57,302 nucleotides of DNA, taken from positions 1-57,302 of the forward strand of contig CALIBC010000237.1 of NCBI GenBank assembly GCA_938045615.1. The letters are read 5' to 3'. A program made the translations under genes and the position numbers. Positions 50,253-57,302 of the stretch are shown piece by piece; within the stretch, counting starts at the first letter, position 1, and every line of letters starts with the position of its first letter. The notes under the pieces are model-generated. The model made no database searches. It saw nothing but the letters and a program-made list of their open reading frames with translations, and was not told where the DNA came from. This stretch comes from an uncultured Clostridia bacterium. Its GTDB lineage: Bacteria > Bacillota > Clostridia > Peptostreptococcales > Anaerovoracaceae.

Positions 50253-51659
50253 ATGAAAAAACATGTAAAAGGTAATGTGAGTTGGGTCGGGTACATAGAC
50301 TGGGAACTTGAAAAATTTCACGGTGATGAGTATTCGATAAACAACGGATCGAGTCAGAATGCATATCTGATTGAGGAAGAAAAGACTGTTCTTCTCGATA
50401 CTATATGGACGCCGCACAGGGAAGATTTTATTGAAAACCTGAAAGAAAGTGTGGATCTCAAAAAGATAGACTATATAATAGTGAACCACGGTGAACCGGA
50501 TCATTCGGGCTCCTTGCCGACGTTGATGCGTGAAATCCCAAACACGCCTATTTACTGTACTGCAGCGGCGGTAAAGAGCATTGAGGGTCAGTACGGAAAA
50601 CAGGGATGGGATCTGCGTGTGGTCAAGACCGGAGACGAGCTTGAAGTCGGTAACGGAAAGAAACTCATATTCGTGGAAATGAAGATGCTTCACTGGCCTG
50701 ACTCTATGGCTACGTATCTAACGGGAGACAACATCCTGTTCTCCATGGATGCCTTCGGTCAGCACTTTGCAGTGGAGGAACTGACCAACGATTTGGCGGA
50801 TCAGGATTTGTTGTACAGAGAAGCGATGAAATATTTTGCCAACATACTGAATCCGTTTGCGGCCTTTGTAAATCCTAAAATAAAGGAAATCGAGGGTTTC
50901 AATCTGCCTATAGATATAATTGCGCCGGCGCACGGTGTGATCTGGCGGGACAATCCTATGCAGATAGTCGAGGCGTACAAGAAGTGGGCGGATGCGTACA
51001 AGGAAAATCAGATTACGATAGTCTACGACACCATGTGGGAAGGAACGAAAAAGCTTGCACATGCCATCGGAGAGGAAATCAACAGACAGAGTCCGGACAC
51101 AATCGTCAAGGTTTTGAATATTTCAAAGGTCGACAAGAATGATATAATGACCGAGGTGTTCAAGTCCAAGGCGATATGCGTGGGGTCGCCTACGTGTGTC
51201 AACGACGTTCTGACGAGCGTTGCTGGATGGCTGTCATTCCTGAAAACCCTTAAGTTTAAGGACAAGAAAGCGGCTGCGTTCGGTTGCTACGGCTGGAGTG
51301 GGGAATCCGTGAAGATAATCAGGGAAGAACTTGTAAAGGCGGGTTTCGACGTTGTCGATGAGCAGGTGAGAACGAACTGGAATCCCGAAGAAGAGGATTT
51401 TGAAAAGATTCCTGAGATGGTAACAGCCTTGCTGAAAGAAAATGATGAGAAAGCCAAGGAAAGCGGGAAAGAGAAAGCCGCAGGAGAGGGCGGCGGAAGA
51501 TCGTTTGTATGCACGGTTTGCGGATGGGTATATAACGAGGACGAAGGTGCGGAAGACATGGGCATAAAGCCGGGAACCAAGTGGGAAGACCTTCCGGAAG
51601 ATTTCCGTTGCAAGATCTGCAAGGCGCCGAAATCGAAATTCGTGGAAGAGGATGAATAA
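50253..51659 (+). CDS. Flavodiiron protein with C-terminal rubredoxin (flavorubredoxin, FprA type)
   Basis: A 468-aa enzyme that reduces O2 to water or NO to N2O. The metallo-beta-lactamase-like part has diiron ligands H79-x-E81-x-D83-H84 (HGEPDHSG) and later HWPDSM and APAHGVIW. A flavodoxin domain (VYDTMWEGTKKLAHAIG, GCYGWSGES) follows. The tail is a rubredoxin with CTVCG and CKICK. The fused rubredoxin resembles NorV-type layout and lets the protein take electrons directly. Its neighbour rubrerythrin makes this an O2/NO defence pair. Confidence 0.95.
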   Translation: MKKHVKGNVSWVGYIDWELEKFHGDEYSINNGSSQNAYLIEEEKTVLLDTIWTPHREDFIENLKESVDLKKIDYIIVNHGEPDHSGSLPTLMREIPNTPIYCTAAAVKSIEGQYGKQGWDLRVVKTGDELEVGNGKKLIFVEMKMLHWPDSMATYLTGDNILFSMDAFGQHFAVEELTNDLADQDLLYREAMKYFANILNPFAAFVNPKIKEIEGFNLPIDIIAPAHGVIWRDNPMQIVEAYKKWADAYKENQITIVYDTMWEGTKKLAHAIGEEINRQSPDTIVKVLNISKVDKNDIMTEVFKSKAICVGSPTCVNDVLTSVAGWLSFLKTLKFKDKKAAAFGCYGWSGESVKIIREELVKAGFDVVDEQVRTNWNPEEEDFEKIPEMVTALLKENDEKAKESGKEKAAGEGGGRSFVCTVCGWVYNEDEGAEDMGIKPGTKWEDLPEDFRCKICKAPKSKFVEEDE

Positions 51660-51747
51660 ACAAGGTTTATCGTTTGCATATTTATGCATTATGAATTTAA
51701 AAATGCAGTGAAAAAAATATTATGGATTTTAATAGGAGGAAAAGAAA

Positions 51748-52413
51748 ATGAAATATCATTGCAAGGTATGCGGAGAAGTTTTTGAAGTTAAAGGCGGTGA
51801 GAAACCGGTCTGTCCTGTATGCAAGGCAGAGGGTGACGATCTTGAAATCGTTAAGGAAGAGGCTGCGGCATCTTCGGGAAACCCTTATGCGGGAACACAG
51901 ACGGAAAAGAATCTTGAGACCGCTTTTGCAGGGGAATCACAGGCGAGAAATAAGTATACGTACTTTGCGTCGGTGGCAAAGAAAGAGGGTTATGAGCAGA
52001 TCGCGGATCTCTTCCTGAAAACCGCCGAGAACGAGAAAGAGCATGCGAAACTGTGGTTTAAAGAACTGAATGGAATCGGAAGTACCGCCGAGAATTTGGG
52101 TGCTGCGGCGGCAGGTGAGAATTACGAGTGGACCGACATGTATGCCGGCTTTGCAAAGACTGCGGAAGAAGAAGGCTTCCCGGAACTTGCTAAGAGGTTC
52201 AGGCTGGTCGCTGAGGTCGAGAAACATCATGAGGAACGTTACAGAGCCCTTTTGAAGAACGTTGAAACGGCAAAGGTATTTGAGAAGAGCGAAGTAAAGG
52301 TATGGGAGTGCAGAAACTGCGGACACATCGTGGTTGGAACAAAGGCGCCGGAAGTATGTCCGACATGTCTTCACCCTCAGAGTTTCTTCGAGGTTCATGC
52401 CGAGAACTATTAA
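51748..52413 (+). CDS. rbr: Rubrerythrin with N- and C-terminal rubredoxin-like domains
   Basis: A 221-aa peroxidase. An N-terminal zinc-ribbon/rubredoxin-like part has C5-x2-C8 and C22-x2-C25. The ferritin-like diiron domain has ETAFAGESQARNKYTYFA, ENEKEHAKLWF and EVEKHHEERY. The C-terminal rubredoxin has CRNCG and CPTC. It reduces hydrogen peroxide in the cytoplasm. Two Cys4 domains are more than in classical rubrerythrin. AGGAGG precedes the ATG. Confidence 0.95.
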   Translation: MKYHCKVCGEVFEVKGGEKPVCPVCKAEGDDLEIVKEEAAASSGNPYAGTQTEKNLETAFAGESQARNKYTYFASVAKKEGYEQIADLFLKTAENEKEHAKLWFKELNGIGSTAENLGAAAAGENYEWTDMYAGFAKTAEEEGFPELAKRFRLVAEVEKHHEERYRALLKNVETAKVFEKSEVKVWECRNCGHIVVGTKAPEVCPTCLHPQSFFEVHAENY

Positions 52414-52547
52414 AAATTCAGTGGATCTATCGGACTTGCCGCCTAGGCTGTCCCAAAAAATGTCCGCACCTCCGAGTGTGAGATTTTTTCTGTAAATTAA
52501 TCTTCTATGGCAGTTATTAGAAGAGTCTCGCCGGAAATCGAAAAAGA

Positions 52548-52596
52548 CGGTGTTCCCCCGCTTCTGTTAAAGGAAGCATGAGGACACCGCTTTTTT
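52548..52596. terminator. Terminator after rubrerythrin / between convergent genes
   Basis: CGGTGT with ACACCG (52548-52553, 52584-52589) and inner GCTTC with GAAGC (52560-52564, 52573-52577), followed by a run of T (52591-52596). It lies between rbr (+) and the EFR1 gene (-). The flanking region holds the AAAAAATGTCCGCACC 16-mer at 52455. Confidence 0.75.
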
Positions 52597-52638
52597 CATG
52601 ACATAACTTTTTGATTCTACATTTAACGGCTATCAGTT

Positions 52639-53505
52639 TTAGCGATAAATTTCAGATTGTGGGGTTTCAAGCTCTGCAAAACCGTCCGAAAGTCTCTTTC
52701 GTGCAACTTCAATATAGGGATACGTAATGGCGTTTGCAGGACAGTGATGATAACACTCAGCACATAAAATACAGTGCTTAGGGTCACGAACCATTCGTAT
52801 TGTGTTGTCAATATATGCGAACATATTGACAGGGCAGACCGCAACACATTGCTCACAGCCAATGCATTTTTCTGCATTGATTGTAACTTTCTTATATTTT
52901 CCATGAATTTTTTCCTGGCTGAAAATGCGGAACATAATTCGTTTCATAAACGGTGCATATGCAAGTTTCTTTCCTGCATCGAGCACAGCCATCTTGCCGT
53001 TCACAATCTTTTCTGCTATTTCTGCCGCTTCCGCAAGGATTTGATCCTCAATCTTTCCCGGCAGATTTGGATTGATCCGTTTTTTGAAAGTCGCTGTCAA
53101 AGTATGCTCCGCAGCAATCTTAACGCCCATAATCGGAATATAGCCTCTGTCGCTAAGCGCTTTACCCATTTCTTCAAGTGCAACACTGCTGTGCACTCCC
53201 CCATATGTCACAAGCGGAATCGCCGGAATCTGTTTTTTCTTTTTTCGAGGGAGCGCCCGTATTGTCCTGAGCATATTCTGTTCACAATGTCCCGCATATA
53301 CCGGCGCACAGGGAATCAACAGATGATGTTCGCCGAGATCATTGAGCAATGTTTTTCTAATTGTGAGGTCCTGAAGATACTTATCGTTTTTTGTGATGTT
53401 GATCATATTACAGGAAATTCCATTATCCTCAAGCAGATGCATGAATTTTTGTGCCGCGATGAGAGTATGGCCTGATGGACTAAATACAATAAAAACGACT
53501 TTCAT
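52639..53505 (-). CDS. EFR1 family flavodoxin-ferredoxin protein
   Basis: A 288-aa protein joining a flavodoxin-like domain (FIVFSPSGHTLIAAQKFM for FMN, PVYAGHC, LVTYGGVHSS) to two 4Fe-4S clusters: CIGCEQCVAVCP (Cys214, 217, 220, 224) and CILCAECYHHCP (Cys245, 248, 251, 255). It should transfer electrons between flavin and ferredoxin partners. It overlaps the end of the nitroreductase fragment by 4 bp (ATGA). This is the intact copy of the decayed gene at 11109, while its divergent AraC neighbour is the one reduced to nine codons here. Confidence 0.88.
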   Translation of the reverse strand: MKVVFIVFSPSGHTLIAAQKFMHLLEDNGISCNMINITKNDKYLQDLTIRKTLLNDLGEHHLLIPCAPVYAGHCEQNMLRTIRALPRKKKKQIPAIPLVTYGGVHSSVALEEMGKALSDRGYIPIMGVKIAAEHTLTATFKKRINPNLPGKIEDQILAEAAEIAEKIVNGKMAVLDAGKKLAYAPFMKRIMFRIFSQEKIHGKYKKVTINAEKCIGCEQCVAVCPVNMFAYIDNTIRMVRDPKHCILCAECYHHCPANAITYPYIEVARKRLSDGFAELETPQSEIYR

Positions 53506-53771
53506 TGCTTATCACTTTCCTTCCGTTTAGAATCAAAATAATAATGACCGATTGCTATCACACAGTCTAATGTGTCGTTTTCCTTACATAATGCCGTCGC
53601 TGTCTTTTTGTCATAACTGGTTCCTACCCAGCAGGTGGAGAGTCCCATTGCGGTCGCTTCAAGGATTATTTTTTCGCTTTCTTTTACACACTTTGAATCA
53701 ATCGGTCTATTTGTATACTTTCTGCGAGAGCATCTTTTTTTCATGGCATAAAGGTATTTTTCGATTTCCAT
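53502..53771 (-). pseudogene. Nitroreductase with internal deletion
   Basis: An 89-aa frame: the start (MKKRCSRRKYTNRPID) is a nitroreductase N-terminus, and KIILEATAMGLSTCWVG with VIAIGHYYF is the C-terminal half. The ~75-100 residues usually between them, with most of the FMN site, are absent. The frame stays open, and TGA overlaps the EFR1 start, so it may survive only to keep coupled translation of EFR1. Confidence 0.75.
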
Positions 53772-53944
53772 TTTTTCTCCTCCTTAACACAAAACTTGAA
53801 AGCAGATTTTGCTCAATATGTAATTAAATTAGGCGCATCTAATCTGTGTTTTATTCTACTTATTCACGTTTTTAACGTCAATGAAAGAACGTGATGATTA
53901 GCTGTTAGCAGAAACTATTTATCGAATGGAGAAAATATGATTTT

Positions 53945-53974
53945 ATGAGCAAGCAATTAGAAAAAACACTTTAA
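53945..53974 (+). pseudogene. Nine-codon remnant of an AraC regulator
   Basis: ATG-MSKQLEKTL-stop matches MSGQLEKMY, the start of the AraC gene at 12025. The upstream ~55 bp (GAAAATATGATTTTATGAGC) also match 12011-12028 and its flank. The rest of the regulator is missing. Confidence 0.75.
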
Positions 53975-54033
53975 GAATGGTATAATATCGGCAAATATTT
54001 AGAGAGAAAAATTTGGAGTTATAGGAGATGAAA

Positions 54034-54204
54034 ATGGAATTATTCAGTTGTGTGGCGGAGAAATTGAAAGAGTTAAATATTCAATATCAGCTTGTTGAGC
54101 ATGAACCGGCGTTAACTACAGAGCAAGCAGATAAATTCATAGAAGGCATCGAAGGTATTAGAACAAAAACAATGTTTTTAACGAATAAGAAAAAGGCGAT
54201 ATGA
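54034..54204 (+). pseudogene. 5' fragment of YbaK/ProX aminoacyl-tRNA deacylase
   Basis: The 56-residue frame (LVEHEPALTTEQADKFIEG and GIRTKTMFLTNKKK) is the N-terminal third of a YbaK/ProX editing domain, which normally has about 160 residues. It breaks off into the DUF1848 gene, whose ATG overlaps its stop (ATGA). TAGGAG precedes ATG 54034. The fragment cannot hold the active site but could provide translation for DUF1848. Confidence 0.8.
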
Positions 54205-55130
54205 TCATCAATACCGGACAGAGAACGGACATCCCGGCCTTCTATGCCGAGTGGTTTGCGAACAGACTGAAAGAAGGCTTTGTCTGTGTCCGCAATCCCT
54301 ATAATCCGAATCAGGTTAGCCGCTACCGCCTCGATCCTTCTGTTGTGGACGTGATCGGTTTCTGCACAAAGAATCCTGCACCGATGTTCCCTTATATAGA
54401 TTTGCTGAAAGATTACGGGCAATACTGGTTCGTCAGCATCACGCCTTACGGGCGGGATATTGAGCCGAATGTGCCGGATAAGCATCGTCTGCTTGACGAT
54501 TTCAAGAAGTTGTCCGAAAAGATCGGCATCAATTCTGTCGGATGGCGTTATGATCCGATCTTTTTTTCGGAGCGATATACCACGGAGTATCACCTCCGAG
54601 CCTTTGAGCAAATTGCATCCACATTGGGCGGTTACACGAAAACCGCAGTCATCAGCTTTATCGACCTATATCCGAAGGTCAAACGAAACTTTCCGGAAGC
54701 TCGGGAGGTCACAAGGGAACAGTGTTTGACGCTGGGTAAGAAGTTTGTTGAGATTGCCTCTGCCCACGGTATGACGGTCAAGCCATGCGCGGAGGGGGAC
54801 GAGCTTGCTGCCTATGGTGCCGATTGCAGTGGGTGTATGAGGATCAGCGATTACGAAAAGGCTATCGGCAAGCGCCTTGATGCGCCCAAAAGAAAGGGCG
54901 CGAGGGCGGAATGTGCCTGTTATCTCTCTTGCGATATCGGCGCTTACAATACCTGTAAGCATCTGTGCAGGTACTGCTATGCAAATGCGGAGTCTTCAAA
55001 GGTTCTGGCGCAGAGCCGCCTGCATGACCCTGCATCTCCTTTCCTGATCGGCAATTACAAGGACGGAGATGTGATCCATGACGTGCCCCAGAAGTCATGG
55101 ATCGACGAGCAGACAAGCCTCATGATTTGA
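54201..55130 (+). CDS. DUF1848 protein (Cys-rich, radical-SAM-like)
   Basis: A 309-aa protein starting TGQRTDIPAFYAEWF with the later CSGCMR and the C-terminal CACYLSCDIGAYNTC, then HLCRYCYAN. This is the DUF1848 pattern; the CxxxCxxC-like C-terminus suggests an iron-sulfur cluster. Its function is unknown. It looks complete but has no ribosome site of its own and is read by coupling from the YbaK fragment. It precedes the macrodomain/SirTM genes by 14 bp, and may belong to the same ADP-ribosylation locus. Confidence 0.85.
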   Translation: MIINTGQRTDIPAFYAEWFANRLKEGFVCVRNPYNPNQVSRYRLDPSVVDVIGFCTKNPAPMFPYIDLLKDYGQYWFVSITPYGRDIEPNVPDKHRLLDDFKKLSEKIGINSVGWRYDPIFFSERYTTEYHLRAFEQIASTLGGYTKTAVISFIDLYPKVKRNFPEAREVTREQCLTLGKKFVEIASAHGMTVKPCAEGDELAAYGADCSGCMRISDYEKAIGKRLDAPKRKGARAECACYLSCDIGAYNTCKHLCRYCYANAESSKVLAQSRLHDPASPFLIGNYKDGDVIHDVPQKSWIDEQTSLMI

Positions 55131-55144
55131 CAGAGGATGAAACG

Positions 55145-55412
55145 ATGAGCCAAACAGAAAAACGGCTGTTTCTGATCCGGTTTCTTTTGGACGAACAGCC
55201 GGTATATCGAGATATAAAAATCCCATCCGATGAAAGGAAGCAAAGGCAGCTACTGCGAAGCCTGTTCAACATGCGTATGCCCGCATCGATAAGCGGAGAT
55301 CGCCCTGCGGAAGGTGAAGGATTATCAAACAAGTACACACAGCAATATTGAGGTGATTTTCAATGTTTTCAAGGAAGTCGATTACGAAATCTACCGGGAC
55401 TTACTCAAATAA
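55145..55412 (+). pseudogene. Macrodomain ADP-ribose hydrolase with internal deletion
   Basis: Residues 1-46 (SQTEKRLFLIRFLLDEQP, LLRSLFNMRMPASIS) match the N-terminal extension of SirTM-linked macrodomain hydrolases. After that the frame breaks into an unrelated tail ending at 55351. A different forward frame from about 55310 gives SNIEVIFNVFKEVDYEIYRD to a TAA at 55410-55412, the family's C-terminal end. So about two thirds, with the ADP-ribose pocket, was deleted with a frameshift. The intact gene would have overlapped the sirtuin start by 50 bp. Confidence 0.8.
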
Positions 55413-56283
55413 TGTTAAATTCTTGAAACAAGCTTTTGCAAACGCAGATGCCGTTGTAATCGGTGCGGGGGCCGGGCTCTCTACCTCGGCGGGCTTCGTT
55501 TACAACGGGGAACGATTTGAAAAGTATTTCTCGGATTTTGCGTCGAAATATCGTTTTACGGATATGTATTCCGGCGGCTTCTATCTCTATTCCACACAGG
55601 AGGAGTTTTGGGCGTATTGGAGCCGGTATATCTGGGTAAACCGATATATGGATGCGCCGAAACCGGTATATGACGAGCTTCTGGACTTGATAAGGGATAC
55701 GGACTATTTCGTCATTACCACTAACGTAGATCACTGCTTTCAAAAAGCGGGATTCGATAAAAAACGTCTGTTTTATACACAGGGCGATTATGGACTGTTC
55801 CAGTGTAGCGAGCCGTGCCATGACAAGACCTATGAGAACGAGGATATGGTTCGCGCCATGGTGCTTGCGCAGGGTTGTGAGATCAGGGATGATAATGAGT
55901 TGATCGTGCCGAAGGGCACCACGCTGAAAATGAAAGTTCCTACCGAGATCCTGCCCGTCTGTCCGGTTTGCGGCAAGCCTTTGACCATGAATCTCCGCTC
56001 CGATGATAAGTTTGTTGAGGACGAGGGCTGGCATCAAGCGGCTGATCGGTATGAGAACTTCCTTAGTACCCGTGGCGGCAGGGTGTTGTATTTGGAGCTC
56101 GGCGTAGGGTACAATACGCCGGTCATTATCAAGTACCCCTTTTGGCAGATGACGGCAAAGAACCCGGAATCCATCTATGCCTGCGTCAATTACGGCGAGG
56201 CAATTTGCCCGGAGGATATTTTGAATCGTTCTATTTGTGTGGATGGAGATATCGGCGATGTGATAAAAGCTTTGAAATTGTGA
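55363..56283 (+). CDS. SirTM class sirtuin (protein ADP-ribosyltransferase)
   Basis: A 306-aa sirtuin of class M. The Rossmann loop is VVIGAGAGLSTSAGF. The TTNVDH motif holds Asn121, and YTQGDYGLFQC puts Gln140 where deacetylating sirtuins have His. Asn and Gln 19 residues apart match the catalytic pair described for SirTM. Zinc Cys are C148, C152 and the CPVC pair. SirTM modifies lipoylated GcvH-L proteins; no gcvH-L or lplA2 is in the window, and its macrodomain partner is broken. GAGGTG is 7 nt before the ATG. Confidence 0.9.
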   Translation: MFSRKSITKSTGTYSNNVKFLKQAFANADAVVIGAGAGLSTSAGFVYNGERFEKYFSDFASKYRFTDMYSGGFYLYSTQEEFWAYWSRYIWVNRYMDAPKPVYDELLDLIRDTDYFVITTNVDHCFQKAGFDKKRLFYTQGDYGLFQCSEPCHDKTYENEDMVRAMVLAQGCEIRDDNELIVPKGTTLKMKVPTEILPVCPVCGKPLTMNLRSDDKFVEDEGWHQAADRYENFLSTRGGRVLYLELGVGYNTPVIIKYPFWQMTAKNPESIYACVNYGEAICPEDILNRSICVDGDIGDVIKALKL

Positions 56284-56546
56284 TAAAAGCTTTGGGTAAA
56301 TTCGCAAAGTAAGTTCCGGTGACGCCGGAAGTTGCCTTTACTGTGAGAAATCAACGGAATTAAGTTTAAGAAGCCTATAAAAACATATCAAATTTAAGGG
56401 TATATTGACCTTTTTCAGTAATTCATGGCATGGCAAACAAGCCTTGAGAAAAAGCTTCTCAAAGTAAATTCCGTCTCAAATGAAGTTAGTTTGAGAAATA
56501 TTCTCTACCCTCATAAGCGATTTTGCTGTATACTATACAGGGTTTT
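56284..56546. other. Intergenic region up to the IS30 end
   Basis: No gene. TGATAAAAGCTTTG is repeated at the sirtuin stop (56266 and 56281). TTCCGG/CCGGAA (56314-56330) and TTGAGAA/TTCTCAA near 56445 form small stems. A palindrome CTGTATACTATACAG (56526-56540) lies 6 bp from the IS end and could be the insertion target. Confidence 0.45.
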
Positions 56547-56574
56547 GTCCACTACTTTTTTAACAGTAGTGGAC
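56547..56574. mobile_element. IS30-type element right end with internal hairpin
   Basis: GTCCACTAC (56547-56555) and GTAGTGGAC (56566-56574) form perfect 9-bp arms at the element's end, overlapping the transposase stop. The 46 bp from 56547 recur at 43882-43927 with three changes. Confidence 0.75.
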
Positions 56575-57302
56575 TTTGGATAACTTCCCTGCTCGGTATC
56601 TTTTCGATGCCAAGCAGGGAAGCTGTTTTTTTCCGTAAGTAAAAGAAAAAAGGTCATACGGGCTTTTTCCGCCAAGGCTGTTTCTTACAATAGAGTTAAC
56701 GTGTGAAAAGATTAGATTGACACCATCTTGCGTGAAATTGTCAAAGCTTGTACCCTTTGGGCATATATCTCTGAACAAGGTGTGATTCTTTTCCACGTGT
56801 GGTTTGTCCGAAGGTCTCATCGGTCTGCAAAAGAACACGGATGTTTCCTTTGCCCCATCAAGATCAAGTTCAATTGCGTTCACATCCGAAAATTCGTTGC
56901 CGTTATCGGTTAGGACCAGAGGTATGATATCACCAAAACGCATATCGTTTTCCCGGAACTTACGCTTAATGCCGGCAAAGACATTTGAGACATTTGCGCA
57001 GGCTTTTGAATCAAGTAAAAACGCAGCCATGAAATTACAGAAGGTAAAGTCCACAGTCAATATCACCTTGCCGCCCGGTGTACCTATTACAGTGTCCATT
57101 TCAACCCATGAGCCTATAGCTTTTTCTTGGATGAACTGCATGAAGTCTTCATGGCTTCTGCCTATGCGTATGCCTGAAGGAACGTATGAAGGCGCTCTCT
57201 TTTTGCGTGGCTTGAATTTAACCTTTCGTGGCAGGTCAAGAGGATCTATATAGAAAGAAAGGCCTTGGCAAGGTGCCTGTAGACCGTGGCAAGAGATACA
57301 TC
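56560..57302 (-). CDS. IS30 family transposase, partial (5' end outside window)
   Basis: The minus-strand frame is open from 56560 to the window edge (247 codons seen), so the N-terminal part lies to the right. The catalytic DDE set is visible: Asp in WVEMDTVIG, Asp in VLTDNGNEF, and Glu in DKPHVEKNHTLFRDI. PRKVKFKPRKK and the SYVPSGIRIGR segment upstream of the first internal Met are also IS30-like. It looks intact and may be active. An internal ATG at 57141 is not the true start. Confidence 0.9.
   Translation of the reverse strand, partial: CISCHGLQAPCQGLSFYIDPLDLPRKVKFKPRKKRAPSYVPSGIRIGRSHEDFMQFIQEKAIGSWVEMDTVIGTPGGKVILTVDFTFCNFMAAFLLDSKACANVSNVFAGIKRKFRENDMRFGDIIPLVLTDNGNEFSDVNAIELDLDGAKETSVFFCRPMRPSDKPHVEKNHTLFRDICPKGTSFDNFTQDGVNLIFSHVNSIVRNSLGGKSPYDLFSFTYGKKQLPCLASKRYRAGKLSKVHYC

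Noticed and set aside
55405..56307. 300-codon minus-strand frame opposite the sirtuin gene
   Set aside because: The forward strand encodes a clear SirTM protein with all motifs; the reverse frame has no family features.

Overview
The window looks like a chromosome segment of an anaerobic Gram-positive Clostridia bacterium of roughly mid-40s percent GC. The evidence is strong AGGAGG ribosome sites, oxygen- and NO-defence genes typical of anaerobes (hybrid cluster protein, flavodiiron-rubredoxin fusion, rubrerythrin), CD1871A-type redox proteins, and FolE2 in place of FolE1. A possible gamma-butyrobetaine/carnitine cluster points, as inference only, to Clostridiales Family XIII (Anaerovoracaceae, near Emergencia).

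Layout. 0-1.4 kb: a Fic protein inside a set of TTGGACRAA repeats. 1.7-5.6 kb: two SAM methyltransferases and an ABC exporter. 5.9-8.3 kb: two flavinylated FMN-binding proteins and a NapH-like membrane ferredoxin, probably an electron-export module. 8.5-9.9 kb (minus): DUF1858, an unknown protein and a hemerythrin. 10.3-13 kb: a ZIP transporter, a decayed EFR1 flavodoxin and an AraC regulator. 13.7-17.2 kb: a solitary groEL and an IS1634-type transposase that seems to lack catalytic aspartates. 17.6-23.8 kb: acyl-CoA dehydrogenase, two class III CoA-transferases, ferredoxin, BCCT transporter and thioesterase, the best candidate for an unusual catabolic system (betaine to trimethylamine). 24-28.2 kb: polysaccharide deacetylase, RarA, BrnQ. 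28.4-30.9 kb: a folate operon (PTPS, FolE2, FolP, FolK). 31-32.6 kb: an OhrR-like regulator with an MntE-like exporter. 32.7-35.3 kb: a Crp/Fnr regulator and hcp with repeated operators between them. 35.5-43.3 kb: a two-permease ABC exporter, a two-component system, a CC-motif protein and a TlpA/CD1871A/4Fe-4S redox operon. The ABC and redox operons share a near-identical direct-repeat operator.

43.4-57.3 kb is more plastic. A secreted protein now ends in an IS30 terminal sequence, followed by AT-rich GNAT and SPL-like radical SAM genes. Then come a glycosidase-like lipoprotein, an AI-2E-family permease, nitroreductase, D-serine ammonia-lyase, flavorubredoxin and rubrerythrin. The right end is rich in gene relics: an intact EFR1 paralogue of the 11 kb locus, a nitroreductase with an internal deletion, a 9-codon AraC remnant, a truncated YbaK, DUF1848, a macrodomain gene with an internal deletion, an intact SirTM sirtuin, and an IS30 transposase running off the window.

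The EFR1/AraC locus occurs twice with opposite halves destroyed, and the SirTM ADP-ribosyltransferase has lost its local hydrolase. No tRNA, rRNA or CRISPR array was seen. All family names come from motif recognition by eye; no database search was run.
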